Position numbers and translations under genes: made by a program. 64,000 nucleotides of DNA from the NCBI RefSeq assembly GCF_017833295.1, contig NZ_JAFIBW010000001.1, forward strand, positions 3,114,001 to 3,178,000. The letters run 5' to 3'. The notes below the pieces were generated by a model. The model was not told where the DNA came from and did no database searches. It worked only from the letters and a program-made list of their open reading frames with translations. Origin of the DNA: Methylobacterium sp. PvR107. GTDB taxonomy: Bacteria; Pseudomonadota; Alphaproteobacteria; Rhizobiales; Beijerinckiaceae. Positions 1 through 8,698 of the stretch are shown piece by piece; position 1 is the first letter of the stretch; every line of letters starts with the position of its first letter.

Positions 1-81
1 TTTGTGCACGTCGACGAGGCGGACGATCGGCTGATCGGGCGTCCAAGCCGGGGACGGTCTGCTGGCAGCGGGTGCGGGCAT
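1..81 (-). CDS. Amino-acid ABC transporter ATP-binding protein, N-terminal fragment cut by the window edge
   Basis: Only the first 27 codons are present. They start at an ATG five bases downstream of the stop of the permease gene on the same strand. The peptide ends in IVRLVDVHK, which is how polar amino-acid ABC ATPases (GlnQ/HisP type) begin just before the first strand of the nucleotide-binding domain. The position after a binding protein and two permeases fits the usual gene order. No Walker motif lies in the window, so the call rests on the short N-terminus and the context. Confidence 0.6.
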   Translation of the reverse strand, partial: MPAPAASRPSPAWTPDQPIVRLVDVHK

Positions 82-86
82 CGGGC

Positions 87-932
87 TCAACGGGTCTCGA
101 AGCGGCGTTCCAGGCGGGCGGTCAGCCGGTCGATCGGGTAGCAGTAGAGGAAGAAGCAGAGCAGGGCGAAGCCGTAGAGCGGGGCGAACAGCTCGGGGCG
201 GCCACCCTCGGCCGCATGCACCTGCGCGGTCAGCGTCAGCATCTCGGTGACCCCGACGATCGAGGCCTGCACGGTCGCCATGGCGATCAGCGAATAGACG
301 TTCATCCAGGGCGGCAGCATCCGCTTCGCGCACTGGGGCAGGATGATGCGCCACATCGTCTGCCGCCGGCTGAAGGCCAGGGACTCGGCCGCCTCCCACT
401 GGGTGTTCGGCACCGAGCGCACCGCGCCGCGGACGATCTCGGCGACGTTGGCCATCACCGGCAGGCTGAAGCCGAAGGTCGCCTTGATCCAGTCGGGCAG
501 CGGCACCCGGATCCCCAACACGGTGACCTGGAACGGCACCAGGAACATCACGAAGAACAGCAGAACCAGCCAGGGCACGTTGCGGAAGACCTGCGTGGCG
601 CACCACGCGAGGCGCGAAAGGACGCGCCCCTCGGCCAGCATGGCGAGGCCAAGCCCGATCCCCGCGGCGGTGCCGATCGCCATCGCCATCAGCGAGATCG
701 CGACGTTGAAGGCGAAGCCCGTGAGCAGCAGGGGCGCCCACTTGATCACGACCTCCAGAGGCGACAGCGCGGCGGCCCCGCCCTGCGCCCAGGCCGGCAC
801 CGCCACGAGGGCGAGGCCGGTGAGCAGCCAGAGATGGGCCGGCCGCAGCCGCGCCGGCGGACGGTGATCGGCGAGCGCGAACGGCAGCAGGACCGGCAGG
901 TCGCCCGGGCGGTTCGGGTCCAGGGCGCTCAT
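87..932 (-). CDS. Polar amino-acid ABC transporter permease (second membrane subunit)
   Basis: A 281-residue inner-membrane permease of the HisM/GlnP family. A hydrophobic stretch near residues 30-45 (WLLTGLALVAVPAWA) precedes the main bundle, which starts around residue 60 with TGFAFNVAISLMAMAIG. The coupling loop to the ATPase is the EAA segment EAAESLAFSRRQTMWRIILPQ. The start ATG overlaps the stop of the upstream permease in an ATGA arrangement, which implies translational coupling and a heterodimeric channel. The chosen start gives a normal family length; the open frame continues upstream but there overlaps the other permease. The substrate is probably a polar amino acid or opine, by family only. 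Confidence 0.88.
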   Translation of the reverse strand: MSALDPNRPGDLPVLLPFALADHRPPARLRPAHLWLLTGLALVAVPAWAQGGAAALSPLEVVIKWAPLLLTGFAFNVAISLMAMAIGTAAGIGLGLAMLAEGRVLSRLAWCATQVFRNVPWLVLLFFVMFLVPFQVTVLGIRVPLPDWIKATFGFSLPVMANVAEIVRGAVRSVPNTQWEAAESLAFSRRQTMWRIILPQCAKRMLPPWMNVYSLIAMATVQASIVGVTEMLTLTAQVHAAEGGRPELFAPLYGFALLCFFLYCYPIDRLTARLERRFETR

Positions 933-1678
933 CGGCCGTAGCCCGGGATGCGCAGGGCCCGCTCCCAGCGGTGCATGACCCAGACGAGCAGGCCGACGAG
1001 GACCGCGTAGGTCGCGAGCAGGACCAGCATCATCTCGAGGACGTTCTGCGACTCGGACCAGATCTGCTTGACCGCGTAGAGCGTCTCGGGGACCGCGATG
1101 GCGTAGGCGAGCGTCGTGGTCTTCAGGAGGTTGATCAGGTTGTTGTTCAGGGCCGGCAGGCAGACGCGCAGAGCCAGCGGCAGGACGACGTGGCGGTAGG
1201 CCTTGAACCGGGTGTAGCCCAGGGCCTCGGCGGCCTCGATCGTGGTCTTCGGAACGGCCTCGATGCCGGAGCGGAAGATCTCGACGTTGAAGGCGCCGGC
1301 GAACAGCGACAGCGAGACGATCGCCCATTGCACGTTGCTGAGGATCGGCGCGCGCAGGCCGTCCGCCGAGCGCAGGTCCGGCAGGAGCGTGCCGAGCCCG
1401 AAATAGAAGAAGAAGATCTGCACCAGGGGCGGCGTGTTGCGGAACAGCACGACGAAGCCGTTGACCAGCCCGCGCAGCAGGCGCGACGGCCCGCTCTGCA
1501 GGAGCGCGCCGACCGCGCCGATCACGAGGCTCGCCAGGATCGTGGTGATCCCGAGCAGCAGCGTCATCCGCAGGCCGGCGACGTAGCGGTCCCAGTCGTA
1601 GGGGTCGTAGAAGACCGTGAAGTTGAAGCCCGTGGTTTCGTAGAGCTGCTGGAACCACGCCTGGATCGTGGCGATCAT
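929..1678 (-). CDS. Polar amino-acid ABC transporter permease (first membrane subunit)
   Basis: A 249-residue permease of the HisQ/GlnP family. The first membrane segment is GLRMTLLLGITTILASLVIGAVGALLQ. The EAA coupling loop is EAAEALGYTRFKAYRHVVLPLALR, followed by PALNNNLINLLKTTTLAYAI, the conserved C-terminal part of these permeases. It lies between the binding-protein gene (37 bases upstream) and the second permease, which it overlaps by four bases. The two permeases differ clearly in sequence, so they likely form a heterodimer rather than being recent duplicates. Confidence 0.9.
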   Translation of the reverse strand: MIATIQAWFQQLYETTGFNFTVFYDPYDWDRYVAGLRMTLLLGITTILASLVIGAVGALLQSGPSRLLRGLVNGFVVLFRNTPPLVQIFFFYFGLGTLLPDLRSADGLRAPILSNVQWAIVSLSLFAGAFNVEIFRSGIEAVPKTTIEAAEALGYTRFKAYRHVVLPLALRVCLPALNNNLINLLKTTTLAYAIAVPETLYAVKQIWSESQNVLEMMLVLLATYAVLVGLLVWVMHRWERALRIPGYGR

Positions 1679-1715
1679 CGCGGGCGAACGCTCGGAGCCG
1701 TCGTGCAGGACCGCA

Positions 1716-2555
1716 TCAGTTGGTCGCGTTCTTGTACTTCTCGTGCATCGCCTTCGAGTAAGCGGTCGGCTCGATGCCCCACTTCTTCTCCTCGTCGACG
1801 ATGAGGCCGGTCTTCATCCAGTCCTTGGTGGCGTCCTCGACCATGGTCTGGAGCGTGGTGTTGCCCTGCGCCACCGCCATCATCCACGGCGCGTCGAGGA
1901 TACCCTTGAGCGGCATCGCGTAATTGGCCTTCCAGTCGTCGTCGAGCAGCTTACCCTGCAGCATGCTCTGGTCGTAGACGTAGCCGAGGCAGTTGCCCTG
2001 CTTGAGCGCGAAGAGCGGCTTCTCCGAGCCGTCGAAGGCGATGATCTCCGCCCCGTAGGTACGCGCCACGTCCTTGTTGTACCACGCCCCCGAGGTCGCG
2101 CAGAGCGGCTTGCCCTTCAGCTGCGCCCAGTCGGTGATGCCGGAACTCTTGGGCAGCAGCACGTTCACGAAGTCGGAATAGTATTGCGGGTCGATCGCCT
2201 GCACGACGCGGCGGCGCTCCGGCTTGTCCGAGAGCGTGGCGATCAGCAGATCGACCTTGCCCTGCTGCAGGAACTCGATCCGGTTGGCCGAGACCACCGG
2301 CACCAGTTCGAGCTTCACGCCGAGCCGCTTGGCGAGGTCGGCGGCGAGGTCGGGCTCGAGCCCGATGATCGTGCCGCTCGGATCGCGGAAGCCGAACGGC
2401 CGGTAATCCGCCTTGACCCCGACGATCAGCGTCCCGCGCTTCTTGATCGCCTCGACACCGTCGGCGGCCCCGGCCCGGCCGGGCAGCGCGACGGACGAGA
2501 GCGCCGCGAGAGCCAGCGCTCCGGTCGTCAGGAAGGTTCGGATCGTGTGTCGCAT
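1716..2555 (-). CDS. Periplasmic amino-acid-binding protein of the ABC transporter (SBP family 3)
   Basis: A 279-residue secreted binding protein. Residues 1-30 form a Sec signal peptide (basic MRHTIRTF, hydrophobic core, AGA before ADG). The mature part opens with IKKRGTLIVGVKADYRPFGFRD, the start of family-3 solute-binding proteins, and contains GLEPDLAADLAKRLGVKLELVPV, the ligand-pocket helix region. I chose the ATG at 2555 because it has AGGA eight bases upstream; a TTG one codon earlier is also open. It is the first gene of the operon running to the left edge. The ligand is not predictable beyond polar amino acid or a related compound. Confidence 0.9.
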   Translation of the reverse strand: MRHTIRTFLTTGALALAALSSVALPGRAGAADGVEAIKKRGTLIVGVKADYRPFGFRDPSGTIIGLEPDLAADLAKRLGVKLELVPVVSANRIEFLQQGKVDLLIATLSDKPERRRVVQAIDPQYYSDFVNVLLPKSSGITDWAQLKGKPLCATSGAWYNKDVARTYGAEIIAFDGSEKPLFALKQGNCLGYVYDQSMLQGKLLDDDWKANYAMPLKGILDAPWMMAVAQGNTTLQTMVEDATKDWMKTGLIVDEEKKWGIEPTAYSKAMHEKYKNATN

Positions 2556-2649
2556 CAAAGCGGTCCTGCTGGCCTGTACTGAACTGGCGCTGGTCTCGGC
2601 GCCGATCTTGGCATGGTTTCAAGCAATCCACGAGCCATCGGCCAGCGTA

Positions 2650-3819
2650 TCAACCGAAGCGTGTGAGGGTGAAGGGGGCGAGATCGACCCGCCCGGGCCC
2701 GCCGGCCAGTTCCGCGGCGACGGCCTCGCCGATTCCGGCCGAGTGCTTGAAGCCGTGCCCCGAGCAGGCGGAGACCACGAGGACCCGGTCCATCCCGGGA
2801 TGCCGGTCGATGATGAAGCCGCGGTCGGGGGTCACCGTGTAGACGCAGGCCGCCGCCCGGACGACCTCCGGGGTGGTGCCGGCCAGCCGGTCCGCGACGC
2901 GCAGCCGGTACATCTCGGCGGATTCCGACGGATCGACGCGGCGGTCCACCCCGTCGGCCGTGGTGGCGGTGCTGTACTGCTCGGTCGCGACCTTGATGGC
3001 GCCCTCCCCCGGCAGCGGCGGGAAGCCGTAGAGGTACTCGGTGTCGGTGGTCCCGTACATCCAGATGAAGACCGGCGCTTGCGGCCCATAGGCCGAGTCG
3101 TCCGCCAGGGCGTACCAGTGCAGCAGCTGGCGCCGGACGGTGAGCAGCCGGTCGAACGGGCGACCGAGCAGCGGCGCCGTCCAGGCGCCGGCGGCAACCA
3201 CGGCGCGGTCGGCCAGGATCGCGCCATCCCCGGTCTCGATGCGGATCCCGGCCCCGTCTTGGCTGAGCGCCCGCACCGTGCAGCCGGTCCGGATCTCGGC
3301 ACCTAATGCTGCCGCGCAGCCGAGCTGCGCGGCGAGGCAGCGCTCCGGAAACACGTAGCCGCCGCCCGGCTCGTAATAGGCCTTCTCGTCGCCCGCGAGG
3401 TTGAGGAATTGCGGGAAGCGGCGGGCGACTTCGGCGCCGTCGAGCACCTCGTGGGCGATCCCGGCTCCCTGCGCCGCGCTGATCGAGCGGCCGACGAAAT
3501 CCGGCTTGCCGTGATGGGACGAGGTTCCGTGACCGGGCGCCATGACGAGGGCGCCGCAGGCGTTCAGCAGTGTCTCCCCCGTCTCCGCCTCCAGCGCGCG
3601 CCAGATGCGGTGCGAGGCGGTGACGAACGGGACGTAGTCGCGCCCCTCGCCGACGGCCTGACGGGTGATGCGTGTCTCGCCGTGGCTCGATCCGAACGCG
3701 TGCGGCGGGGCGAAGCGGTCGATTCCGACGACCGCAGCCCCGCTTTTGGCCAGCTGATACAGGACGGCGCTGCCCATCGCGCCGAGCCCGAGGACCGCGA
3801 CGTCGACCCGGCGGGTCAT
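2650..3819 (-). CDS. FAD-dependent oxidoreductase of the monomeric sarcosine oxidase / N-methyltryptophan oxidase family
   Basis: A 389-residue flavoenzyme, the usual length for monomeric sarcosine oxidases. The N-terminus has the dinucleotide-binding fold VAVLGLGAMGSAVLYQLAKSG (GxGxxG at residues 11-16) followed by the acidic D of GIDRF. Near residue 310 is CVYTVTPDRGFIIDRHP, which matches the segment carrying the cysteine that binds FAD covalently in monomeric sarcosine oxidase. The segment ACSGHGFKHSAGIGEAVA near the end is also typical. Expected chemistry is oxidative demethylation or deamination of an N-methyl or secondary amino acid with H2O2 release. The start is set at MTRRVDVAV because upstream codons run into the divergent regulator gene. 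The adjacent GlxA-type regulator suggests control by a quaternary-amine-derived substrate. Confidence 0.85.
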   Translation of the reverse strand: MTRRVDVAVLGLGAMGSAVLYQLAKSGAAVVGIDRFAPPHAFGSSHGETRITRQAVGEGRDYVPFVTASHRIWRALEAETGETLLNACGALVMAPGHGTSSHHGKPDFVGRSISAAQGAGIAHEVLDGAEVARRFPQFLNLAGDEKAYYEPGGGYVFPERCLAAQLGCAAALGAEIRTGCTVRALSQDGAGIRIETGDGAILADRAVVAAGAWTAPLLGRPFDRLLTVRRQLLHWYALADDSAYGPQAPVFIWMYGTTDTEYLYGFPPLPGEGAIKVATEQYSTATTADGVDRRVDPSESAEMYRLRVADRLAGTTPEVVRAAACVYTVTPDRGFIIDRHPGMDRVLVVSACSGHGFKHSAGIGEAVAAELAGGPGRVDLAPFTLTRFG

Positions 3820-3965
3820 CGGGCCTGCCCGCGGGCGCTGGCGACGAACGCGGGTGGGCACACGGAGCTGGGCATGCGGAGGGGGTCCTGGGCCGAACGG
3901 AGCGGCGTCGAGAATGGCGTCCCGGCCCGGTTGCGCTTGACCGCAACAGACGGTTTCTTGCACGG

Positions 3966-4985
3966 ATGAGCCAACCCGGAGCACAGACAGCGGATGCGGA
4001 CCCTCCGGGATCGGGGGACCGGCCGCAGGAGATCGGCTTCCTCCTTGTGCCGGGCTTCGCGCTGTTGTCGTTCGCCTCGGCCTGCGAGCCGTTCCGGGCG
4101 GCCAACGACCTGGCGGGGCGCGCCCTCTATCGCCTGCGCTACTTCGGCGAGGCCGAGGGCCGCGTCGCGTCTTCCTCCGGCGTGGAGGTCCCCACCGAGG
4201 GGCTGCCCCGGGAGCGCGGGCATCTCCACACCCTCTTCATCTGCGCGGGCGGCGAGCCGACCGGGTGGGACAGGCCGGCGATCCACGCGGCCTTGCGGCG
4301 CATGGCCCGGTTCGGCGTCCGCGTCGGCGGCATATCGGGCGGCCCCTACCTGATGGCCGCGGCGGGGCTGCTGGCGGAGCGCGCTTTCACCCTTCACTGG
4401 GAGTATGCCGGCGCCACGGTCGAGGCGTTTCCGGAGGCGCGGCTCACGCGGGCACGCTACGTCGCCGATGCCGACCGCCTGACCTGCGGCGGCGGAGTCG
4501 CCCCCCTCGACATGGCCCACGGGCTGATCGCCGAACGCATGGGCGCGGCCTTCGCGCGCCGCGTCTCGGACTGGTTCCTGCACACGGCGGTGGGCGCCGC
4601 GGACGACCCGCAGCGCGCGTCGGCGGCGGAGCGGTACGGTGTCCACCACCCGGCCCTGCTGACCGTCCTCGAGACGATGGAGAAGACGGTCGAGGCGCCG
4701 CTGAGCCGTCACGCCATGGCCCGCCTCGCCGCCGTCAGCGCCCGTCACCTCGACCGGCTCTTCCTCGACAAGCGGGGCCTGCGTTTCTCGGCGCAGTACC
4801 GGGCCATCCGCCTGGCCCACGGACGGCGCCTGTTGCGCCAGAGCCCCCTGGCGATCGGGGAGATCGCGACGGCCTGCGGGTTCTCGAGCGCGGCCCACTT
4901 TTCCCGCAGCTACCGGTCCCAGTTCGGGTGCAGCCCCTCTGCCGACCGAGACATGTCGGCCCGGAATGTGGACCGCACGGGTTGA
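3966..4985 (+). CDS. GlxA/GbdR-type transcriptional regulator (DJ-1/PfpI-like domain plus AraC helix-turn-helix)
   Basis: A 339-residue protein. Residues about 20-190 form a DJ-1/PfpI (class I amidotransferase-like) sensor domain, opening with EIGFLLVPGFALLSFASACEPFRAAN. Residues about 235-335 form an AraC DNA-binding domain ending in IATACGFSSAAHFSRSYRSQFGCSP. In this subfamily (GlxA, GbdR, CdhR) such proteins activate genes for glycine betaine, carnitine or related compounds. It is transcribed away from the sarcosine-oxidase-like gene with 146 bases between the two starts, so that gene is the likely target. The ligand is inferred from the neighbour only. Confidence 0.85.
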   Translation: MSQPGAQTADADPPGSGDRPQEIGFLLVPGFALLSFASACEPFRAANDLAGRALYRLRYFGEAEGRVASSSGVEVPTEGLPRERGHLHTLFICAGGEPTGWDRPAIHAALRRMARFGVRVGGISGGPYLMAAAGLLAERAFTLHWEYAGATVEAFPEARLTRARYVADADRLTCGGGVAPLDMAHGLIAERMGAAFARRVSDWFLHTAVGAADDPQRASAAERYGVHHPALLTVLETMEKTVEAPLSRHAMARLAAVSARHLDRLFLDKRGLRFSAQYRAIRLAHGRRLLRQSPLAIGEIATACGFSSAAHFSRSYRSQFGCSPSADRDMSARNVDRTG

Positions 4986-5055
4986 TCGGCCGGAGCCGCG
5001 CGTGGGGTTTCGGGCGTCCGGAATCCGGGCGCGGCGTCAGGCCCGGGGCGTTGAG

Positions 5056-5077
5056 GGCCTGAGCGCCGGCTCAGGCC
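5056..5077. terminator. Hairpin between convergent genes, candidate bidirectional terminator
   Basis: Bases 5056-5064 (GGCCTGAGC) and 5069-5077 (GCTCAGGCC) form a perfect 9-bp stem with a 4-base loop. It sits between the regulator ending at 4985 and the convergent molybdopterin enzyme, and covers that gene's stop codon. There is no clear U-tract, so termination is inferred from structure and position. Confidence 0.4.
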
Positions 5078-7107
5078 GCCCGGACCCAGACCGCGGTGTC
5101 GTGGAAGGCGGCACCGTCGTTGGGCGCCGCCGGCGCGGCGCCGATCAGGGTGTTGATCCCGCTGCCGCCCGCGAAGGACGCGCTCGGCCACAGGCTCTCG
5201 ACCACCACGACGCCCGGCTGCTGACCCTCGGCGAGGCGCGCGTGCAGCCGGACCCGGCCGCGGGCATTCCCGATCTCGATGGCGTCGCCCGTGCCGATCC
5301 CGAGCCGCGCGCCGTCCTCCGGGTGGAGCAGGCAGGTCGGCCGCCCCTCGCGGCGGAGCGACTCGGCCACGTTGGTGAAGGTCGCGTTGAGGAACTGGCG
5401 GGCCGGCGGGGCGATCATCCGGAACGGGTGCTCCGCGTCGGCGGGCTCGGCCACCGGCCAGTGGTCGGGCAGGGCCGGCATCCCGGCCGCGCGGGGGCCG
5501 AGCGCCGCCCAGTCGGGGGCGAAGCGGAAGCGCCCGTCCGGATGGCCGAACCCGTTGAGGAAGTGGCTCTCGGCGAAGTCCGGCTGCGCGTCGATCCAGC
5601 CCTCCGCCTCCAGCCGGTCGAGGCCGCCCCAGCCCGAACGCGCCAGGGTCGCGTCGGCGAGATCCCGGGCGCTCAGCCGGAAGCCGGCATGGTCCGCGCC
5701 GAGGCGCGCGGCGAGGGCACCGAGCAGCGCGTGGTTCGACCGGCACTCCCCCGGCGGCTCCAGGATCGCCGGCCCCGCCTGGATGTGGCTGTGGCCGCCG
5801 GCCCCGTAGATGTCGTCGTGCTCCAGGAAGGTGGTGGCCGGCAGGACGAGGTCGGCCAGCGCCGCGGTCTCGGTCATGAACTGCTCGTGCACGGCCACGA
5901 ACACGTCCGGCCGCGCCAAGCCCGCACGCACCCGGGCGCTGTCGGGGGCCGAGATTGCCGGATTGGCCGACTGGATCAGCATGGCGCGCACCGGCGGCCC
6001 GCCCTGCAGGGCGTCGGGATCGTCGGCGAGGATGGGGCCGATCCGGCTCATGTCGAGCTCGCGCACGCCCGGCGCCTTGATGTCGAGCCCCTCCGTCAGG
6101 GTCTTGTCCCAGTTGAAGATCGCCGCCTGCTGCCAGAGGGCGCCGCCGCCCTCGTGCTGCCACGCGCCGGTCACCGTCGGCAGGCAGGTCACCGCGTGCA
6201 GGTTCACGGCGCCGTTGCGGCTCCGGGTGAAGCCGAAGCCGCAGCGGATGTAGCTGCGCGGCGTCCGGCCGTAGAGGGCCGCGAAGGCCTCGATCGCGGC
6301 GGGCTCCAGGCCGGTGATCGCCGCCGCCCATTCGGGCGTGCGCGACGCGAGATGCGCCTCCAGGGCCGCCGTCTCCGCGGCATGGGCGGCGAGGTAGGCC
6401 CGGTCCGCGTAGCCGTCGCGGAACAGGACGTGGAGCACCGCGCAGGCGAGCGCCCCGTCGGTGCCCGGCCGCAGCGCGAGGTGGAGGTCGGCGGCCGCCG
6501 CGGTGCCGGTGCGGTAGGGATCGACCACCACCAGCTTGGCGCCCCGATTCTTGCGGGCGCGGCTGATGTGGGTCATCGCGTTGACCTGGGTGCTCACCGG
6601 GTTGCCGCCCCAGACCACGATCAGGTCCGACAGCGCCATCTCGCGGGGGTCCGGCCCGGCGATCCGGCCGGTTCCGGCGCTCCAGCCCGCGATCGCGATG
6701 GCCGTGCAGATCGTGCGCTTGCGCCGCGAATAGCCCATCGCGTGGGTCAGCCGGTGGATGCCGTCGCGCTGGACGAGGCCCATGGTCCCGCCCGAATTGT
6801 ACGGCCAGACCGCCTCCGGCCCCCAGCGTTCCGCCGTCTCCGAGAAGGCCGCGGCCAGCCGGTCGAGCGCCGCGTCCCAGGCGATCCGCCGCCATTGTCC
6901 GCTGCCCTTGGCGCCGACACGCTCGAGCGGATGGAGGATCCGGTCGGGATGGTGGACGCGCTCGCCGTAGCGGCTGACCTTCGCGCAGATCACCCCCGCC
7001 GTGTAGGGGTTGTCGCCACCCCGGACCGAGACGACGCGGCCATCCGCCACCTGCACGTCGAGGCTGCAGGCGGAGGGGCAATCATGGGGGCAGACGGTCC
7101 GGACCAA
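5071..7107 (-). CDS. Molybdopterin-dependent oxidoreductase with N-terminal [4Fe-4S] site
   Basis: A 678-residue member of the DMSO-reductase/BisC superfamily. The N-terminus carries CPHDCPSAC (Cys 6, 10 and 14) and a fourth cysteine at 41 (GVICAKVSRYGERVHHPDRI), the cluster-binding pattern of formate-dehydrogenase-like enzymes. Further on are WPYNSGGTMGLVQRDG, VWGGNPVSTQVN and KLVVVDPYRTGTAAAADLHL, typical of bis-MGD binding. The C-terminal third contains LHPEDGARLGIGTGDAIEIGNARG, the molydopterin dinucleotide-binding barrel. I chose a TTG start at 7107 because GGGAG lies eight bases upstream and the protein then begins right at the cluster motif; a longer ATG-started form to 7266 would add a low-complexity basic tail. 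No signal peptide, so probably cytoplasmic. No partner subunit is adjacent and the substrate is unknown. Confidence 0.85.
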   Translation of the reverse strand: MVRTVCPHDCPSACSLDVQVADGRVVSVRGGDNPYTAGVICAKVSRYGERVHHPDRILHPLERVGAKGSGQWRRIAWDAALDRLAAAFSETAERWGPEAVWPYNSGGTMGLVQRDGIHRLTHAMGYSRRKRTICTAIAIAGWSAGTGRIAGPDPREMALSDLIVVWGGNPVSTQVNAMTHISRARKNRGAKLVVVDPYRTGTAAAADLHLALRPGTDGALACAVLHVLFRDGYADRAYLAAHAAETAALEAHLASRTPEWAAAITGLEPAAIEAFAALYGRTPRSYIRCGFGFTRSRNGAVNLHAVTCLPTVTGAWQHEGGGALWQQAAIFNWDKTLTEGLDIKAPGVRELDMSRIGPILADDPDALQGGPPVRAMLIQSANPAISAPDSARVRAGLARPDVFVAVHEQFMTETAALADLVLPATTFLEHDDIYGAGGHSHIQAGPAILEPPGECRSNHALLGALAARLGADHAGFRLSARDLADATLARSGWGGLDRLEAEGWIDAQPDFAESHFLNGFGHPDGRFRFAPDWAALGPRAAGMPALPDHWPVAEPADAEHPFRMIAPPARQFLNATFTNVAESLRREGRPTCLLHPEDGARLGIGTGDAIEIGNARGRVRLHARLAEGQQPGVVVVESLWPSASFAGGSGINTLIGAAPAAPNDGAAFHDTAVWVRAA

Positions 7108-7358
7108 GTGACGAACTCCCGTGGCGCCGGCAGGGATGATGCAAAGCCCGTGCGTTTTTGAGGCGCACGCACGGTCCAGGCTGACGAAAGGCTTCGGCAG
7201 GCGGACGGGTTCAACGGGCGCGGCGGGGACGGCGCCGTCGCGGCGACTGGATCGTCCCCCGCGCAAGCAGGCTTGCCGGCGTGGGGAAAGCCCGGCCGGG
7301 CAGCCGTGTTAGACGGAGTGGCGCGCCGCACGGCGGGCGTGATCGCAGAGAGGTCCCG

Positions 7359-8390
7359 ATGGAATACAGGCAGTTCGGACGCTCCGGCCTCACCGTGCCG
7401 GTGCTCAGCTTCGGCACCGGCACCTTCGGCGGGACGAACGCGTTCTTCCAGCGCTGGGGTCAGACCGATGTCGCCGGAGCGACCCGCATGGTCGACCTCT
7501 GCCTCGATTCCGGGGTCAGCTTCTTCGACACCGCCGACATCTACTCGGCGGGGGCCTCGGAGGAGATCCTGGGGCAGGCTCTCAAGGGCAAGCGCGACCG
7601 GGCGCTGATCTCCACCAAGGCGACGTTCCGCTTCAACGACGACCTGAATCAGGTCGGCTCCTCGCGCCATCACCTGGTCCGCGCCTGCGAGGCCAGCCTC
7701 AAGCGGCTCGGCACCGACCATATCGACGTCTACTTCATGCACGGCTTCGACGCGCTGACGCCCGTCGAAGAGACGTTGCGGGCCCTCGACGATCTCACGC
7801 GCTCGGGCAAGATCAGCTATATCGGCGCGTCGAACTTCTCCGGCTGGCAGCTCATGAAGGCGCTGGCCACGTCCGAGCGCTACGGGCTCGCCCGCTACGT
7901 CGCCTACCAGGGCTACTATTCCCTGATCGGCCGGCACTACGAGTGGGAGCTGATGCCACTCGGGATCGACCAGGGCGTCGGCCTGATGGTGTGGAGCCCG
8001 CTGGGATGGGGCCGTCTCACCGGCAAGATCCGCCGCGGCCAGCCGAACCAGAGCGGCCGCATCGCGGCGGGGGGCGCCGAGGGCGGTCCGCCGGTCTCCG
8101 ATGATTATCTGTTCGGCGTCGTGGAGGCCCTCGACGCCGTGGCGGCCGAGACCGGCAAGACGGTGGCGCAGGTGGCGCTCAACTGGCTGCTGAGCCGGCC
8201 GACGGTCTGCAACATCGTGGTCGGCGCGCGCACGGAAGAGCAGCTGAAGCAGAACCTCGGCGCGCTCGGCTGGCGGCTGGCGCCCGAGCAGGTCGCCCGC
8301 CTCGACGCGGCGAGCCAGGAGACCCCGATCTATCCCTACTGGCATCAGAAGGGCTTCGACGAGCGCAACCCGAAGCCGACGACCTGGTAG
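7359..8390 (+). CDS. Aldo/keto reductase
   Basis: A 343-residue NADPH-dependent TIM-barrel oxidoreductase. The catalytic tetrad is visible: Asp and Tyr in FFDTADIYSAGASEEILG, Lys in LISTKATFR, and His in DVYFMHGFD. The C-terminal cofactor segment is NIVVGARTEEQLKQNLGALGW. The start at 7359 has GAGAGG about seven bases upstream; the frame is open further upstream without another good ribosome site. Related proteins (YajO/Tas-like, gluconeogenic L-glyceraldehyde-type reductases) reduce small aldehydes or ketoses, but the substrate cannot be assigned. It stands alone, downstream of a divergent molybdoenzyme. Confidence 0.88.
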   Translation: MEYRQFGRSGLTVPVLSFGTGTFGGTNAFFQRWGQTDVAGATRMVDLCLDSGVSFFDTADIYSAGASEEILGQALKGKRDRALISTKATFRFNDDLNQVGSSRHHLVRACEASLKRLGTDHIDVYFMHGFDALTPVEETLRALDDLTRSGKISYIGASNFSGWQLMKALATSERYGLARYVAYQGYYSLIGRHYEWELMPLGIDQGVGLMVWSPLGWGRLTGKIRRGQPNQSGRIAAGGAEGGPPVSDDYLFGVVEALDAVAAETGKTVAQVALNWLLSRPTVCNIVVGARTEEQLKQNLGALGWRLAPEQVARLDAASQETPIYPYWHQKGFDERNPKPTTW

Positions 8391-8439
8391 GTCATCGGCT
8401 GCCCGCCCGTCATGGGCCTGCCCCTCCGTGATTGACCTG

Positions 8440-8698
8440 ACCGGTATGTTGGACCGGGCCAGTTGCGAGGCTCCTGCATGGTCGCGGTCATGGGTAGCCG
8501 GAAGGCCAGATCCGGGTAGCTGACGGGCGCGGGCGGCCGACAGCCCAGCGACGAGTGCGGCCGGACGCGGTTGTCGGTGGTTTGCCCCAGACCGATCGCG
8601 ATCTGCGCCGCCTTCAGCGCCAGACAAGCCCGGCTATACTCGTCGATCAGCGTCAGGATCCGGAGCGAGCGTCCGTCGTGGGTCCGGTCACGGTTCAA
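8440..8698 (-). pseudogene. IS3-family transposase remnant (orfB, internally deleted)
   Basis: The reverse strand reads NRDRTHDGRSLRILTLIDEYSRACLAL, the DDE-domain segment of IS407/IS3-type OrfB, and then jumps straight to GQTTDNRVRPHSSLGCRPPAPVSYP, the C-terminal segment around the catalytic glutamate region. The roughly 80 residues normally between them are missing. The piece lies between the intact aldo/keto reductase and the regulator that stops at 8695. It is a scar of an old insertion, not a working transposase. Confidence 0.75.

Noticed and set aside
87..1658. A single 523-residue reading of the two amino-acid permeases
   Set aside because: The first half is the out-of-frame shadow of the upstream permease. 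The real second permease starts at 932 with an ATGA overlap.
4966..7161. Very long open frame antisense to the molybdopterin enzyme (over 700 codons)
   Set aside because: Its translation is Arg/Gly/Ala-rich with no domain. Such frames arise opposite real genes at this GC content, and the reverse strand has clear cofactor motifs.
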